Shown here piece after piece: positions 1-10,627 of a stretch of DNA of 64,000 nucleotides. The DNA is from Zingiber officinale (Eukaryota > Streptophyta > Magnoliopsida > Zingiberales > Zingiberaceae). The stretch spans positions 27,897,593 to 27,961,592 of the forward strand of contig NC_055986.1 of assembly GCF_018446385.1 (NCBI RefSeq), given 5' to 3'. The stretch's first letter is position 1; every line of letters starts with the position of its first letter. A program made the position numbers and the translations under genes. The notes beneath the pieces were generated by a model. That model searched no databases. It had not been told where the DNA came from and saw nothing but the letters and a program-made list of their open reading frames with translations.

Positions 1-3
1 ACA

Positions 4-2127
4 ATGGAAGGAGGCCGCGGAGGTGCATCATCTCGACCTCGGAAGGGAAAGCAAATAATGAATCCACGGGAGGAGGACCCCAATATTCAATCCACCGATG
101 ATGAGATTGAGCATCTTCCGAATTCGACACCCGAAACACAAGAAAGTACCGATGCAATTACTTCTAAGGTTCGGGAACTTCCTCCTCTAAAGTCTTCTAT
201 TTTCACTAAACATTTTGAGAAGATCACTCTTCCGTCGGGAGGAATGCGTGCAAAATGTAAGCACTGCAATTCTTCCTATAAATTCCAAGCCGACGGCGGC
301 TATGAGTTGTTGAAACGACATGTAGAAACGAAGCACCCGACGGAATATGGACTCAACCGTTCTCAAACTCAATTATCAAGATTTTCTTCAACTAGCGATA
401 GTATCGATTCCGGTTTATTTTTATATTCGGATAATAAATTAAGAGAATCATTAGCTAAATTTGTTTCCGTAGAACATCTTTTTTTTAGTTTTGGATCTAA
501 ATGCACATTTGAAGATTTTTGTAAAGAATCTCTTAATCCATGTGCTAAACGTGTTCCTAGGACAACACTTACTCGTACAATTAAAAAATTAGTAAAACAA
601 GGAAAAAAGAATTTAATTGATGAATTTAGTAAATTAGATAATAAGGTTTCTTTATGTTCCGATATTTGGAGTGATCATTGGCAAACACATTCGTATATGG
701 GTGTGACTTGTCATTGGATCGATAACTCTTGGAACCTCCACAAAAGATTATTAGCTTATAGAGTTTTTGATGAATCACATAATGCTCATAATATCGCACA
801 ATTATTATGTTTAATTTTAGAAGAATATGGTTTAGCTCATAAAATATTTTCAATATCATTAGATAATGCTAGTTCCAATACCGCTTGTATAGATGATCTA
901 AAATTTGTTTGTCAACCTATTATTGGCGGTTTATTTTTTCATATTCGTTGTGTATGCCATGTTTTAAATTTATGTGTTCAAGATGGTTTAAAAATTTTAG
1001 AAAGTTATATTAAACCAATTAGAATTGTAATTTCTTATTTATGGTCTCATCCATCTATAATGAAACAATGGGGTAGGTTTTGTAAAATTAATGGAATGAG
1101 ACCTAAAAAATTTCCACGTGATGTACCAACACGTTGGAATTCAACCTACCAATTATTACAAGATTCATTTCAATATAAAGAATTATTATGTTCATTTTTT
1201 GCACAAAATACTAATACTAATATATATTTATTTTCACAACAATGTAATATTTGTAGTAGTATTTGTGAAATTTTAAAAGTATTTAATGATGCAACGGAAC
1301 AACTTTCTGGTGTTTATTACCCCACTGCTCAATTAATTTTAGAAAATTTTTCTAATATAGTATTAGTTTTAAATGAACTTATTAATAATAAATCTTTATC
1401 TTCTTGCATCTTAGCTATGAAAACTAAATGGGAAAAATATTTTTATTTAATTCCTAAAATTTATTTAATTACATTCGCTTTAGATCTTAGATTTAAATTA
1501 GAAGTTTTACAAGAAATGTTAACTTTATATTATGACGCTTTAATTCCAATTAAAGATTCTTCTTCCCCTGATCCAGTTAATATTATATATAATATTAGAA
1601 TTTATTTATATGATATTTATAATCAATATTATGCAAAATATGGAATACAAACTAATATTTTTGAAATACAACAAACTACTAGTAGTAATTTAAAACTTAC
1701 AAAAGCACAACTCTTATTAAAAGAACGGACAAAACGTCCATGAGGATCCTCAAGTTCCACACAGGAACTTGAGAATTATTTTATGACTTCTTTTGATTTT
1801 AATGAAGCAGATAGTGAAAATTTCGATATCTTAAAGTGGTGGTCACAAAAGGCTCAAAGCTTTCCTGTCCTCTCCGTGATCGCCAAAGAAATATTAGCTT
1901 GTCCAGTGTCAATTGTTGCTATGGAGTAGACGTTCAATGCCGACGGCAACATATTAGATGAATGACGATCAACTTTATCTCCCGACTCATTAGAAGCCCA
2001 AGCATTACTGGACGATTGGACCAGAGCGGAGAAAAGAATCCAAGGGATGCAACTTTCAGATAACGAAGTTGAAGATTTTGATACTGAAGGAACAAATACA
2101 ACAGGAACAGGAAATGAAAGTGAGTGA
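4..2127 (+). pseudogene. hAT-superfamily transposase, disrupted by three in-frame stops
   Basis: Reading from the ATG at 4, the frame encodes a BED-type zinc finger at about residues 70-111 (C-x2-C then H-x4-H). An RNase-H-like hAT core follows, with the SDIWSD and SLDNAS aspartate motifs, the CVCHVLNLCVQDG block and the PTRWNSTY block. This is the RICESLEEPER/Tam3 type of plant hAT transposase, which binds element ends and cuts and pastes them. The frame stops with TGA at 1741-1743. The same frame then continues through the C-terminal hAT dimerisation domain (ENYF, LKWW, FPVLSVIAKEILACP, LSPDSLEA) to TGA at 2125-2127, broken again by TAG at 1927 and TGA at 1963. There is no frameshift, so decay is by point mutation only and looks recent. 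The 5' end of the element lies outside the window. A host-domesticated gene is unlikely given the stops in the dimerisation domain. Confidence 0.88.
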
Positions 2128-2429
2128 AAATGTAAAAGGATAAAAATATAAAAGAACTACGTGGGCTTTGATTCCCCTAAAAGGATACGTAGGCAACTTA
2201 AATAAGTGCAAGCCCTTTTTTCCAATAAATTTTAATTTCTAATTTGTAATTTGTAATATTTATTTTTTAATTTTTAATTTTTTAACATGATAATCCTAAA
2301 TCGTGGCGAACCATGATGAACCGTGAACCGTAATCGTCTTAAGCGGTTAAGATTAAGGGTCGACCTATCTGGAACCGTCGAATCGGCGGTTCTGAACCGT
2401 CGAACCGTCGATTCCGAACCGTGGTCAGG
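2128..2429 (+). repeat. hAT 3' subterminal region
   Basis: Non-coding, AT-rich tail behind the transposase. From 2300 to 2420 it holds several copies of GAACCGT and CGAACCG in both orientations. Short, closely spaced subterminal repeats of this kind are typical transposase-binding sites of hAT elements. No terminal inverted repeat can be assigned because the left end is missing. Confidence 0.5.
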
Positions 2430-2782
2430 TTTAGGGCTATATAAGCAGCCCTACTCCCAAAGCTAAACTCTAATAAGAAATTGTGAAACAACACTTGTAC
2501 ACATCTACTGTTCTATTTTAGCTTTCTATTTCTACACTTCTATTGTTGTAAAGAGGCTTCTCTGCCTGAAGGAGAATTTTAGTGTGCTTTAATTCCTTGG
2601 ATTATCAATCTCCCCAGTTGTAACCAAGTAAATCTATGAGCCTCGTCTTTTGAGTTTAGTTCTTATGTTGTTTATGCAAATGTTTAGTTTAATTAAGTTA
2701 TAAGTCCGAAGAAGGTTTGTTTTGCTTGATTTGTGCAGGGGCTATTCAACCCCCCCCTAGTCGGCCGCCGAGAGTCCTAACA
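2430..2782 (+). repeat. 3' portion of an LTR (fragment)
   Basis: A TATA-like CTATATAAG at about 2439 is followed by a leader-like stretch. The segment ends GGGCTATTCAACCCCCCC, then TAGTCGGCCGCC and TCCTAACA at about 2782. The same closing pattern (GGGGCGGCTATTCACACCCCCC, TAGCCG, then an ACA end) closes the LTRs at 7660 and 45308. This is therefore probably the R-U5 end of a truncated or solo LTR. No primer-binding site follows. Confidence 0.45.
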
Positions 2783-3266
2783 TCCCTAACCTACTATCAT
2801 CCAAAACTTCACCATTACCATTTTTCATGTTAAACTATTATCCCTTTTTAGACTAGTCCTAATTACCCATTCATGTAAGTTTATTGATTTTGGAGATGCC
2901 AACTAGTTTGGAGCCTCCCCTTGAATTATTGGACTAGGTTTTAGGTTTTGGGTTTGTGTCAATTTACTTTATAGTTATAATGAACTTGGTTATAGTTTGA
3001 GCTTAGATTAATTTTGGTTTTATTTAATTTAGGTTTAGTTATAACCTTGGTTGACTTTAGCTTAGAGGGGCTAGTTTTGAGATTAAGGTTGACTTATCTG
3101 GTTTATTTGTTTTTAGATGGTGCATTTTATTTTTAGGTATGTAGTATTGATTGATTCCTACTTGCATGATTAGGCACGCTTTCGGAGTCCAGGCTTTGGT
3201 TTGATTTTTATGTTGATTAACTAAAGATATAAACATTTTGTTAGTTGATCTGGACTTGTATCCAAG
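2783..3266. other. Intergenic, nothing recognised
   Basis: T-rich sequence with no convincing ORF, RNA gene or repeat boundary. It ends directly at the TG of the Gypsy LTR at 3267. Confidence 0.5.
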
Positions 3267-3427
3267 TGTAACGACCCAATTTTCCTCATTATGAGTTCTA
3301 AAGGTTCTTAAAAATATTTAGAAATATTCTAGAGATTTTTAGAAATTTTTAGAGTATTTTTATGTAATTTTTGGAGGTCGTTTGGTATTTTTACTAAACG
3401 AAGGAAGTTTCGACAAAAAATGTCCAA

Positions 3428-3486
3428 GCCGAGAATTGAACCCACGACCTTTGACTCGGTCAAAACCCAGCTAACCAGGTGGGCAA
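3428..3486 (-). other. tRNA-like block inside Gypsy LTR G1
   Basis: On the minus strand this reads as an A-box-like CTGGTTAGCTGGG, then about 25 nt, then a B-box-like GGGTTCAATTC, in tRNA order and near tRNA spacing. It is not a complete tRNA: there is no clean acceptor stem. A similar block lies near the same end of LTR G2. Confidence 0.45.
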
Positions 3487-3497
3487 ACAGATTTTTT

Positions 3498-3735
3498 TGT
3501 TTATAAAATGTAGCGAATTTATTTAAGATAGTTAACAGAATATTGGATTATAAAAGGGATAAGTTGATCTTGGATTTGTCTGTTTAGAAAAGGTAGCGAA
3601 TTTATTTAAGATAGTTAACAGAATATTATAAAAGGGATAAGTTGATGTTGGATTTGTCTGTTTAGAAAAGGTAGCGAATTTATTTAAGGAGTTAACAGAA
3701 ATATTAAGTTATAAAAAGGGATAAGTTGATGCTCT
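3498..3735. repeat. Tandem repeat, about 80 bp x 3, in LTR G1
   Basis: Three successive units share GTAGCGAATTTATTTAAG, then GTTAACAGAA, then AAAGGGATAAGTTGAT. The copies differ by small indels. Confidence 0.8.
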
Positions 3736-3954
3736 GTTTTCCCGTGACTTAAACCATTCTCTCCTCTTCTGCGTACGATGGCGGAGCTCGGGCAGAAAAC
3801 GAAAGGGAGTTAGGGCATCATCTCTGGCGGTCGGCCAAGGTCCTAGAAGCCCTTTTTGTTCGGTTGTGAGTCCAAGAATCAAGGTAAGTGCTTCTCACCT
3901 ACAGTAGGAGTAGTTTCGGACCTTTGTTCTTCTTGAATTCGAAGCATAAGAAGC

Positions 3955-4275
3955 GCTTATAGTGCAGATTTTTAATTAAGCATATAGTGCAGATTTTAAT
4001 TAAGCTTATAATGCAGATTTTTATGTAGAGCTTATATTGCAGATTTTAATTAAGCGCTTATAGTGCAGATTTTTAATTAAGCCTATAGTGCAGATTTTAA
4101 TTAAGATTATAGTGCAGATTTTTATGTAGGCTTATAGTGCAGATTTTAATTACGCTTGTATGCAGATTTAGTTTTAGTGCAGTTTCAATAAGCATTTCAG
4201 TACAGTTCTATTAAGTATTTCCATGCAATTCTGTTAAGCATTTCAGTGCAGAGTTAATAAGCATTTTAGTGCAGT
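3955..4275. repeat. Tandem repeat, about 28-32 bp x 10, in LTR G1
   Basis: About ten units of the form CTTATAGTGCAGATTTTAAT are present, drifting at the distal end to GCATTTCAGTGCAG. This gives the LTR a satellite-like interior. Confidence 0.8.
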
Positions 4276-5412
4276 TTTGTATGAGACACCTTTTTAATAG
4301 AGGTATTAACAAGTATAAGCAAGATAAAGAAAAGGAAGAAAAAGGCCAAGGTCTTAAGTAGATCCCAAAGTCAAGTCTTTAGGGATTTTGGCACACAAGG
4401 TGCTTAAAGAAAATGCCGAGGCATTATATATTAGAAGTAATAAAAGATAACAAGTATTTTACTTTATTTAAGAGGCTAGTACCCGACTTCCGAGGTTATC
4501 GTTAAACAAATCCAGGTGTCCAATTCCGAGGTCTTGGCCCTGGTAGACCGAGGTTTGCTCTTTTAGGATTGGTGGCTCGCTACCCCAACCTATTAGGGAA
4601 CGCGCATAAGATGGTACTACGCCTGGGCCCAAGAAAAGTTGATTATTATTTTGAAGTATTAAAGTATAAGTTTTTAAACAAATAAAACAAGCTTCACATA
4701 AGTCTAAAATCCTGCAAGTTTAGTTTTCTTTTATGCTAGCGTGTTTGTTTAGATTTGCTTTACACGTTTAGCATTTCAGTATGTTTCTTTTGCTTGTAGA
4801 TGAGCATGAGTAGTATTTCTTTCTGAGCATTCAGTTTTAGATTTCTTCTAGTTACATGCATATTCGAGTTTTGTGAGTTAGATAGCGCTTACTAAGCAAT
4901 TTTGCTTATAGTTGCATTTCCTCTTACTGCAGATAAAGGAAAGGAAAAGTTATAGCAAAGGAAGGCGACAAGGTGGTGGTGATGAAGGTGTGTGATGGCT
5001 GGACTATGGGGAGATCAAGAGTTTACTAAGGAATTGTCAAGACTTTTCTGTTTAGAGTTCTTTTAGTTTTCTTTAAATGTTATTATGAGTTGAGATTGTA
5101 ATTAAGTTTATTCCGCACTTATAGTTGGGTTCTATTGATGGAGTGATATAGTTGTTTGCTATTGCTAGGGTAGTTTCCTTCTTTTATTTGTGATATTATA
5201 CTGCGTGGTTGTGAAAATATATGTTCCAGCCGCCTGTGGCTGAGTATAGTTTGTATTGTTAATTTGGTCACCGGTACAGGGGAGATTCTGCCGAAATTTT
5301 TCGGTAGGGATTCCTCGTGGTTTTTAATTATACCGGTTAAGTAGAGTTAGTAGTTAAGTAACGGTCACTATTAGAGAGTAGTAGTAGTAGTAAGAAGGGT
5401 GGTCGTTACAGT

Positions 5413-5424
5413 TGGTATCAGAGC
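5413..5424 (+). other. Primer-binding site (initiator Met tRNA) of G1
   Basis: TGGTATCAGAGC, complementary to the 3' end of plant initiator methionine tRNA, lies two bases after the LTR end at 5410. Confidence 0.85.
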
Positions 5425-5952
5425 AGTTCCTATTCTCCAACATCACACATCAGCACCAACCTTGCCGTCTTCAAGTAAGAAGTATTTAATTTTTAGTATG
5501 CTTTTCTTTATTCTTTACAGTAAAGAGAAATCCTTAGAAGTATTAGATTATATGTACAGAATAGGGAGATGTTTAGAAGTGCTTATAAAGTTAAGAATTC
5601 TGCTTAGTTTCTTGTACATAACAAGATGTGTTCTGGGATGGTGGTATGATCCGGGGACCTAAGCCCAGTGAGCGCGCCAGAATCAAACAAGATGTGTTCT
5701 GGGATGGTGGTATGATCCGGGGACCTAAGCCCGGTGAGCGCGCCAGAATCAAACAAGATATGTTCTGGGATGGTGGTATGATCTGGGGACCTAAGTCCAG
5801 TGAGCGCGCCAGAATCAAACAAGATATGTTCTAGGATGGTGGTATGATCCGGGGACCTAAGCCCGGTGAGCGCGCCAGAATCAAACAAGATATGTTCTGG
5901 GATGGTGGTATGATCTGGGGACCTAAGCCCAGTGAGCGCTCTAGAATCAAAC
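5425..5952 (+). repeat. G1 internal remnant with 65-bp tandem repeat x 5
   Basis: After the primer-binding site, 5628-5946 holds five near-identical units of about 65 bp (GGGATGGTGGTATGATC, GGGGACCTAAGCCC, GAGCGCGCCAGAATCAAAC). A clearly related unit recurs at 45360-45640 inside G3. There is no gag or pol ORF. Both strands read open across the block, but only because the unit happens to lack stops. Element A begins at 5953. Confidence 0.75.
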
Positions 5953-7660
5953 TGTTGGTGCAATTTCCAGTAGGTCAAGGTTGACCTAGTTGACCAAGCG
6001 TAAACCTTGGTCATGGTTTCGATGTTTGACAATACAGAAAGACATGTAGACATGGACAATGCAGGTGCAGTTGTCCATGCGGAGAGATACTGATCAGGGT
6101 CTGATCAGGTTGAATGAAGAAGAGTCAAGTAGGTCAAGGTTGACCGGATACTTGACTGGAAAGTCCTGGTGAGTGAAGCCAGGCAGACGGAAAAGTCCTG
6201 GTGAGTGAAGCCAGGCAGATTGGAAATCCTGGTGAGTGAAGCCATGTGAAAACCTTAGTGAGTGAAGCTAGGTGAAAGTGAAAGTCCCGGTGAGTGAAGC
6301 CAGGCAGTGGGAAAGTCCTAGTGAGTGAAGCCAGGCAGTTGGTGAAAGTCTTGGTGAGTGAAGCCAGGCAAGGGGGAAAGTCCTGGTGAGTGAAGCCAGG
6401 CAGTTGGGAAGTCCTGGTGGGTGAAGCCAGGCAAGGGAAATCCAGATGGGTCAAGGTTGACCAGACATCTGGTGAAAAGTCCAAGCAGGGAGCTTGGCAC
6501 GGGAAAAGTCCAAGTATGGAGACTTGACACGGAGAAGACCAAGTTGGAGACTTGGCACGGAAAGTCGGAGAGGACTCGGTAGCTCGTTCTCCGGACTGTG
6601 GTCAGAGAGGGCTCGGGAGCTCGTTCTCTGGACCGGACGAAGTCGGAGAGGTCTCGGTAGCTCGTTCTCCGGACTAGGTCAAGAGAGGGCTCGGTAGCTC
6701 GTTCTCATGACCATTTAGGGTTTAGGGCTGGAGCTCTAAACCTGGATCGGTCTGGTGACCGATCCAGCGATACGCCTGAGTATCTGATCGGTCTGGTGAC
6801 CGATCAGATAACAAACAGAAGGGTTCTGTAAGTCATCTGATCGGTCTGGAGACCGATCAGAGGAGTTGAGCCAACTCTCTGTGAGTGAACTGATCAGTCT
6901 GGGGACCGATCAGCAGGGAGTCTGATCGGTCTCCACGATCGATCAGAGACGCAGCCACCTCTCTTACAGAAAGGTGGGATCAGTCCGGGGACCGATCAGA
7001 CTGGGGCCTGATCGGTCACCAGGACCGATCAGAGGTGCCCTGGACCGATCAGGCTTCAGCCTGATCGGTCCAGAACTATCCGTTGGCTCACAACGGCTAG
7101 TCTTCTGTCTTCTGTTCTTCGCAGGTTATAAAAGGAGTTCAAGGGCTTCTACACGGCTACCCTTCTTCTTCCTACTCCTGAAAGCTGTGCTCTTGAGCTT
7201 TGCTGAGCTCCGAAGCTTCAGGTGAGCTTCTTTGACTGAGTTGCTTGTTGGCATTCGTCCGTGAAGTTGGTGCTTCATCCGGGACTTCAGTCGACGAGAA
7301 GGCAAGCGAGTATTTGTACATTCATTGTGTATTTTGTTCTTGCTCTTCTTTGTATTTCCATATTGCTGTTGCAAGCTATTGTGGCGAGGTTTCTCCACCC
7401 ACAAGGAGTATTTATTAGCCGGTTCTCCGAGGACTCATCCACCGACGGATTGATAGGGCTCGTCCACCTTACGGACACGCCGAGGAGTAGGAGTTTCATC
7501 TCCGAACCTCGTTACATCGATGAGTTTGAGGTTTGCTATTCTCCGTTGTCGTTTCTATTGTTTATTTCCGCTGCGCTAACCTTGATTTGTAGAAAGAAAC
7601 GAACGATTTGGGGCGGCTATTCACACCCCCCCTCTCTAGCCGCGTCCATCGATCCTAACA
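5953..7660 (+). repeat. 5' LTR of gag-only Copia element A
   Basis: Starts TGTTGGTGCAA and ends CCTAACA, with a primer-binding site right after it. The layout matches element B's LTRs. Positions 6157-6450 hold a roughly 28-bp tandem repeat (GTGAGTGAAGCCAGGCAG plus AAAGTCCTG). AAGTCCAAG and CTCGGTAGCTCGTTCTC blocks follow. Positions 6742-7073 hold about eight palindromes with a GATCGGTC core. TATAAAA is at 7127-7133, so the palindromes sit in U3 just upstream of the probable promoter. The long ORFs that cross this LTR on either strand are products of the repeats. Confidence 0.88.
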
Positions 7661-7662
7661 AG

Positions 7663-7674
7663 TGGTATCAGAGC
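7663..7674 (+). other. Primer-binding site of element A
   Basis: An intact TGGTATCAGAGC lies two bases after the LTR, complementary to initiator Met tRNA. The equivalent site in element B is partly deleted. Confidence 0.88.
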
Positions 7675-7721
7675 GAGGTCGCTCTTCGCCGGATTAACAC
7701 CCGAGGGAGCACAAGCTAGAG

Positions 7722-9200
7722 ATGGATCAACTCGGAGAGGACATCACGATTCCACCCTTCTACGATCGCGACGACTTCGCGTATTGGAAGGTAAGAATGA
7801 GGTATTTTCTTATGACTAACCTTGAAAATTGGAGTTGTGTTCAATTAGGTTTCAAGCCTCCAATGGATAAGGAAGGAAAACCACTCGAGAAGAAGAAGTG
7901 GACGAAGGAGCAAATCCACCAATCAACCATCAATGATGAGGTAACGAAAATCATTGAATTTTCTTTACCTAATGATGTTTTGTGTAGGATAGGTGGATAT
8001 AACGATGCCAAGGAGTTGTGGAACAACTTAGCGAAGTTCCATGAGGAGAGCTCTAATTCAAGCCATGAAGAGGAGTCAAGTGAGCCAAGTAGCTCACATC
8101 ATGGAAGTGTTGAATTAGAAGTTGAGGGCTACTCAACATCTAAGGATGAAGAGGAGGAGAGTTCTTCTTCAAGTTCGGAGCAAGAAGAAGAAGAAGCGTC
8201 TACCTCCGGAAGGGATGAAGAAGAGAGCTTTCATCCATCCTCAAACCTAGGTAACTCAAGCATTTTAATTTCTAGCAAATTACACATAATGTGCTTTGAG
8301 TGTAGAAAATTTGGGCACTACAAGAGTAAGTGTCCAAAGAGGATTAGAAAGTCTCCACCGGCACCAAAGGTCAAGAAAGCCGGAGTCCCGATACGCAAAG
8401 GCAAAGAGCACGTGGTGTTCTTTCAATGCAGTCAAAGGGGACACTATAGGAGTCAATGTCCGAGGGGGAGGCAATCTCACAAGGACAAGAGACCGAGCAC
8501 ATCGATAGGGGGAGCTAAGGCAAACCCTAAGGTAATCTCTAAGGCACATTATTGCAATAATAATAAGACATATGCTAGTAGCCTTATTGCTATTGTTAAT
8601 AATGATAAGCATGATAATTATAGAAATCGATACACATGTTTAGGTGCCAAACATGTGAGCCTAGATAAGGATAACACTAGGAAAGCCAACCCTAGGATCA
8701 ACTCATCTAAGGTTAAGGATAACCTAGGTAGGAATCCCAAAACTACTAGACATATGCCTAGGAGTACCTCAAAGAACAATGACAAATTAAAACTTGAGGT
8801 ATTAGAAAAGGAGAATCAAGTCTTGAGGTCAAGACTTGACACTTTAGAAAAAACCCTTAAGAATTTGGAGAAGTCAACTCTAGGGTCTAAGGGTCAAAAA
8901 CCAAAGACAAAGGACAAGAGAGGTTTGGGTCACAAACCTAAGTCCCAAATGGTCAAACCCACTTATCACAATGTTCCATTCGATTATGGAACAAAATCTA
9001 GGGCTAGGAAGACCATCACCAAGGTCACAAGGGGAGTCACCCCTAGAGTTGATCTTGTTGAGTCCCAAATGACCAAGGCTTTAAAGCCTAGGAGGGTCAT
9101 TAGGAGGGTTGCTAGGGAAGTCATCCCTAGTGAATACTTAGTGAACCCAATGAGCTCAAATAGGTATTGGGTTCCTAGGAGCGTGATTTCATCACGCTAG
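7722..9200 (+). CDS. Copia-type gag of non-autonomous element A (492 aa)
   Basis: An intact ORF starts 48 bp after the primer-binding site. Residues 10-110 form a UBN2/DUF4219-like capsid region (PPFYDRDDFAYWKVRMRYFL, AKELWNNLAKFHEE). Residues 108-175 are a Ser/Glu-rich linker. A CCHC zinc knuckle lies at 191-204 (C-x2-C-x4-H-x4-C). A second knuckle at 233-246 has lost its first Cys (Phe at 233), which element B keeps. Residues 350-385 form a Leu/Lys/Glu coiled coil. Gag packages element RNA into virus-like particles. There is no protease, integrase, reverse transcriptase or RNase H, so the element would need a partner in trans. The gag style resembles SIRE/Maximus Copia elements; that lineage call is inference. 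Confidence 0.85.
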   Translation: MDQLGEDITIPPFYDRDDFAYWKVRMRYFLMTNLENWSCVQLGFKPPMDKEGKPLEKKKWTKEQIHQSTINDEVTKIIEFSLPNDVLCRIGGYNDAKELWNNLAKFHEESSNSSHEEESSEPSSSHHGSVELEVEGYSTSKDEEEESSSSSSEQEEEEASTSGRDEEESFHPSSNLGNSSILISSKLHIMCFECRKFGHYKSKCPKRIRKSPPAPKVKKAGVPIRKGKEHVVFFQCSQRGHYRSQCPRGRQSHKDKRPSTSIGGAKANPKVISKAHYCNNNKTYASSLIAIVNNDKHDNYRNRYTCLGAKHVSLDKDNTRKANPRINSSKVKDNLGRNPKTTRHMPRSTSKNNDKLKLEVLEKENQVLRSRLDTLEKTLKNLEKSTLGSKGQKPKTKDKRGLGHKPKSQMVKPTYHNVPFDYGTKSRARKTITKVTRGVTPRVDLVESQMTKALKPRRVIRRVAREVIPSEYLVNPMSSNRYWVPRSVISSR

Positions 9201-9820
9201 ATGAGTTAGGGTGTGCCAACCTTACTTGAATAGGTAGTTAACCTAATCATGACAAAAGGTGGCACTTTAGGAATTTTCAAGGTGCAATCAAGCCTTGAAA
9301 ATGAAATTGAAAATTATTCCTAAGGTGATTAGGATGTGCCAACCACATTTGAGGAATTTTCTAGAGTCAATCTAGTTGGCACATAGTGATCTAAAAGTCT
9401 TGAGGATATGATTTTAGGTCTATTACACTTAGGAATATAGAATTTATGGCAAAATGATCAAAATTATCAAAAATGGCAACTAAGGCTAGAATTAGGTATT
9501 TTCTATACCTTGACATGTTATTTGCCATATATTGTTTGCCATATGCCATGTCATGACATCATATTTAATCTATGATCATTTGAAATGTCATGATAATGCT
9601 TAGGTTATTTATATGTCATGCTTTATTTAAGTTTCATACTTTATGCCATGACATCATGACATTGGCACATGTTATTATGTATGATATCATTTTATGTCAT
9701 GTCATCATTTCGTGCATTAATGATCAATGAAATTGATTTAAGGACTAAAATACAATTTGATATGGAGATCAAATTGTTATTTAGAAAAATGCATGAGAAC
9801 TTAGATTAAGCTAACCTTAT
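9201..9820 (+). repeat. Element A non-coding interior, truncated
   Basis: This aligns by eye with element B positions 41657-42400 (shared GCCATATGACATGTCATGACATC and TTAGAAAATGCATGAGA-type stretches). It stops at about 9820, where minus-strand gag sequence of element C begins. The rest of A's interior and its 3' LTR are missing. Confidence 0.75.
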
Positions 9821-10309
9821 CAGGTCTCGGTTCTCCATCTGATGGTTAATTGTGTGGAGCCCGTTGAGGATGTCTTTTATCCTGGGGTGCAGCTAACTAG
9901 CAGATTCTCCTTCCTGCATTTTGATATTAAATAATTTATTTAAAAGTAAATCTCTTTTTGTTATCTTTGTGTCTAGGTCCCTCGTGTAGCTCTATGAGCT
10001 TGTCCCATAGTTCCTTTGCATTTTCATGTGGGTTGACATGGTTCAATTCCTCCTTCGTTAGTCCGCACTGGATTGTGTTAAGAGCCTTGAAGTTAATCTG
10101 GTCCTTTTTCTTCATTTCAGATTCTAATTTTCCCGGTCCATTGGAATTCTGGTGTTGTAGTCGACTGGTGCTTTATATCCTTTAGAAACGTTGAACCACT
10201 GGTCGAAGTCAGTTTTCAAGTAGACTTCCATCCACTTATTCTAGTATAAGAAATCATCCCCGTTGAATAAGGGTAGATGAACAGTGTTATATCCTTTGTT
10301 TCGAGCCAT
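9821..10309 (-). pseudogene. gag fragment of Copia element C, broken
   Basis: Minus strand from the ATG at 10309: MARNKGYNTVHLPLFNGDDF, a UBN2-type gag start distinct from element A's. Three in-frame stops fall early. After a frame change the reading continues with NAKELWDKLIELHEG and, in the third frame, a KLFNIKMQEGES-like stretch. It ends abruptly at the junction with element A near 9820. Its leader and primer-binding site lie at 10310-10577. Only the first roughly 160 codons of gag survive, and nothing of pol is present. Confidence 0.8.
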
Positions 10310-10565
10310 TTGTCACTAAAATAGAAAATTAGAGAAAGATACCAAGACTTGCTCTTGGATTAGCAGGGTTCTAAGAAAATAAAATATATCAAGGAACTCA
10401 AGTGGTGTTGTACCAACTTCGAGTAAAAATTGAACGAAAAAGAGTTATTTGAAGAGGTAAGTACTTTTATCGATTCAAATAAAATGTGAAAAACTAAAAT
10501 CCAAAGAAAATAAATCAATTCCCCCTGGCTTTATTGATGGTTGCACCAATTCATAGCAGAACTTG

Positions 10566-10577
10566 GCTCTGATACCA
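10566..10577 (-). other. Primer-binding site of element C
   Basis: GCTCTGATACCA on the plus strand is the reverse complement of TGGTATCAGAGC. It lies two bases from the LTR end at 10580 and sets element C's orientation as minus. Confidence 0.85.
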
Positions 10578-10627
10578 CTTGTTGGATCAAGTCGCATGTG
10601 AGAGAGGGGGGTGAATCACGTGGTTTT

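Larger units (their letters stand above)
3267..5410 (+). repeat. Ty3/Gypsy-type LTR (G1), 5' LTR
   Basis: The segment begins TGTAACGACC (3267-3276) and ends GGTCGTTACA (5401-5410), a perfect 10-bp terminal inverted repeat with TG...CA ends. A primer-binding site follows immediately at 5413-5424. The 2,144-bp length fits long-LTR plant Gypsy elements. Chromovirus (Tekay/Del-like) is my inference, as no pol is present. The element is truncated: only about 540 bp of its interior remains before element A interrupts it. Inside are two tandem-repeat blocks and an antisense tRNA-like block, listed separately. Confidence 0.85.

Noticed and set aside
3428-3486. A functional tRNA gene on the minus strand
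   Set aside because: A-box- and B-box-like motifs exist, but no acceptor stem or proper anticodon arm can be formed.
5628-5946. CRISPR-like array of regular repeats
   Set aside because: Units are contiguous tandem copies with no unique spacers, in plant retrotransposon DNA.
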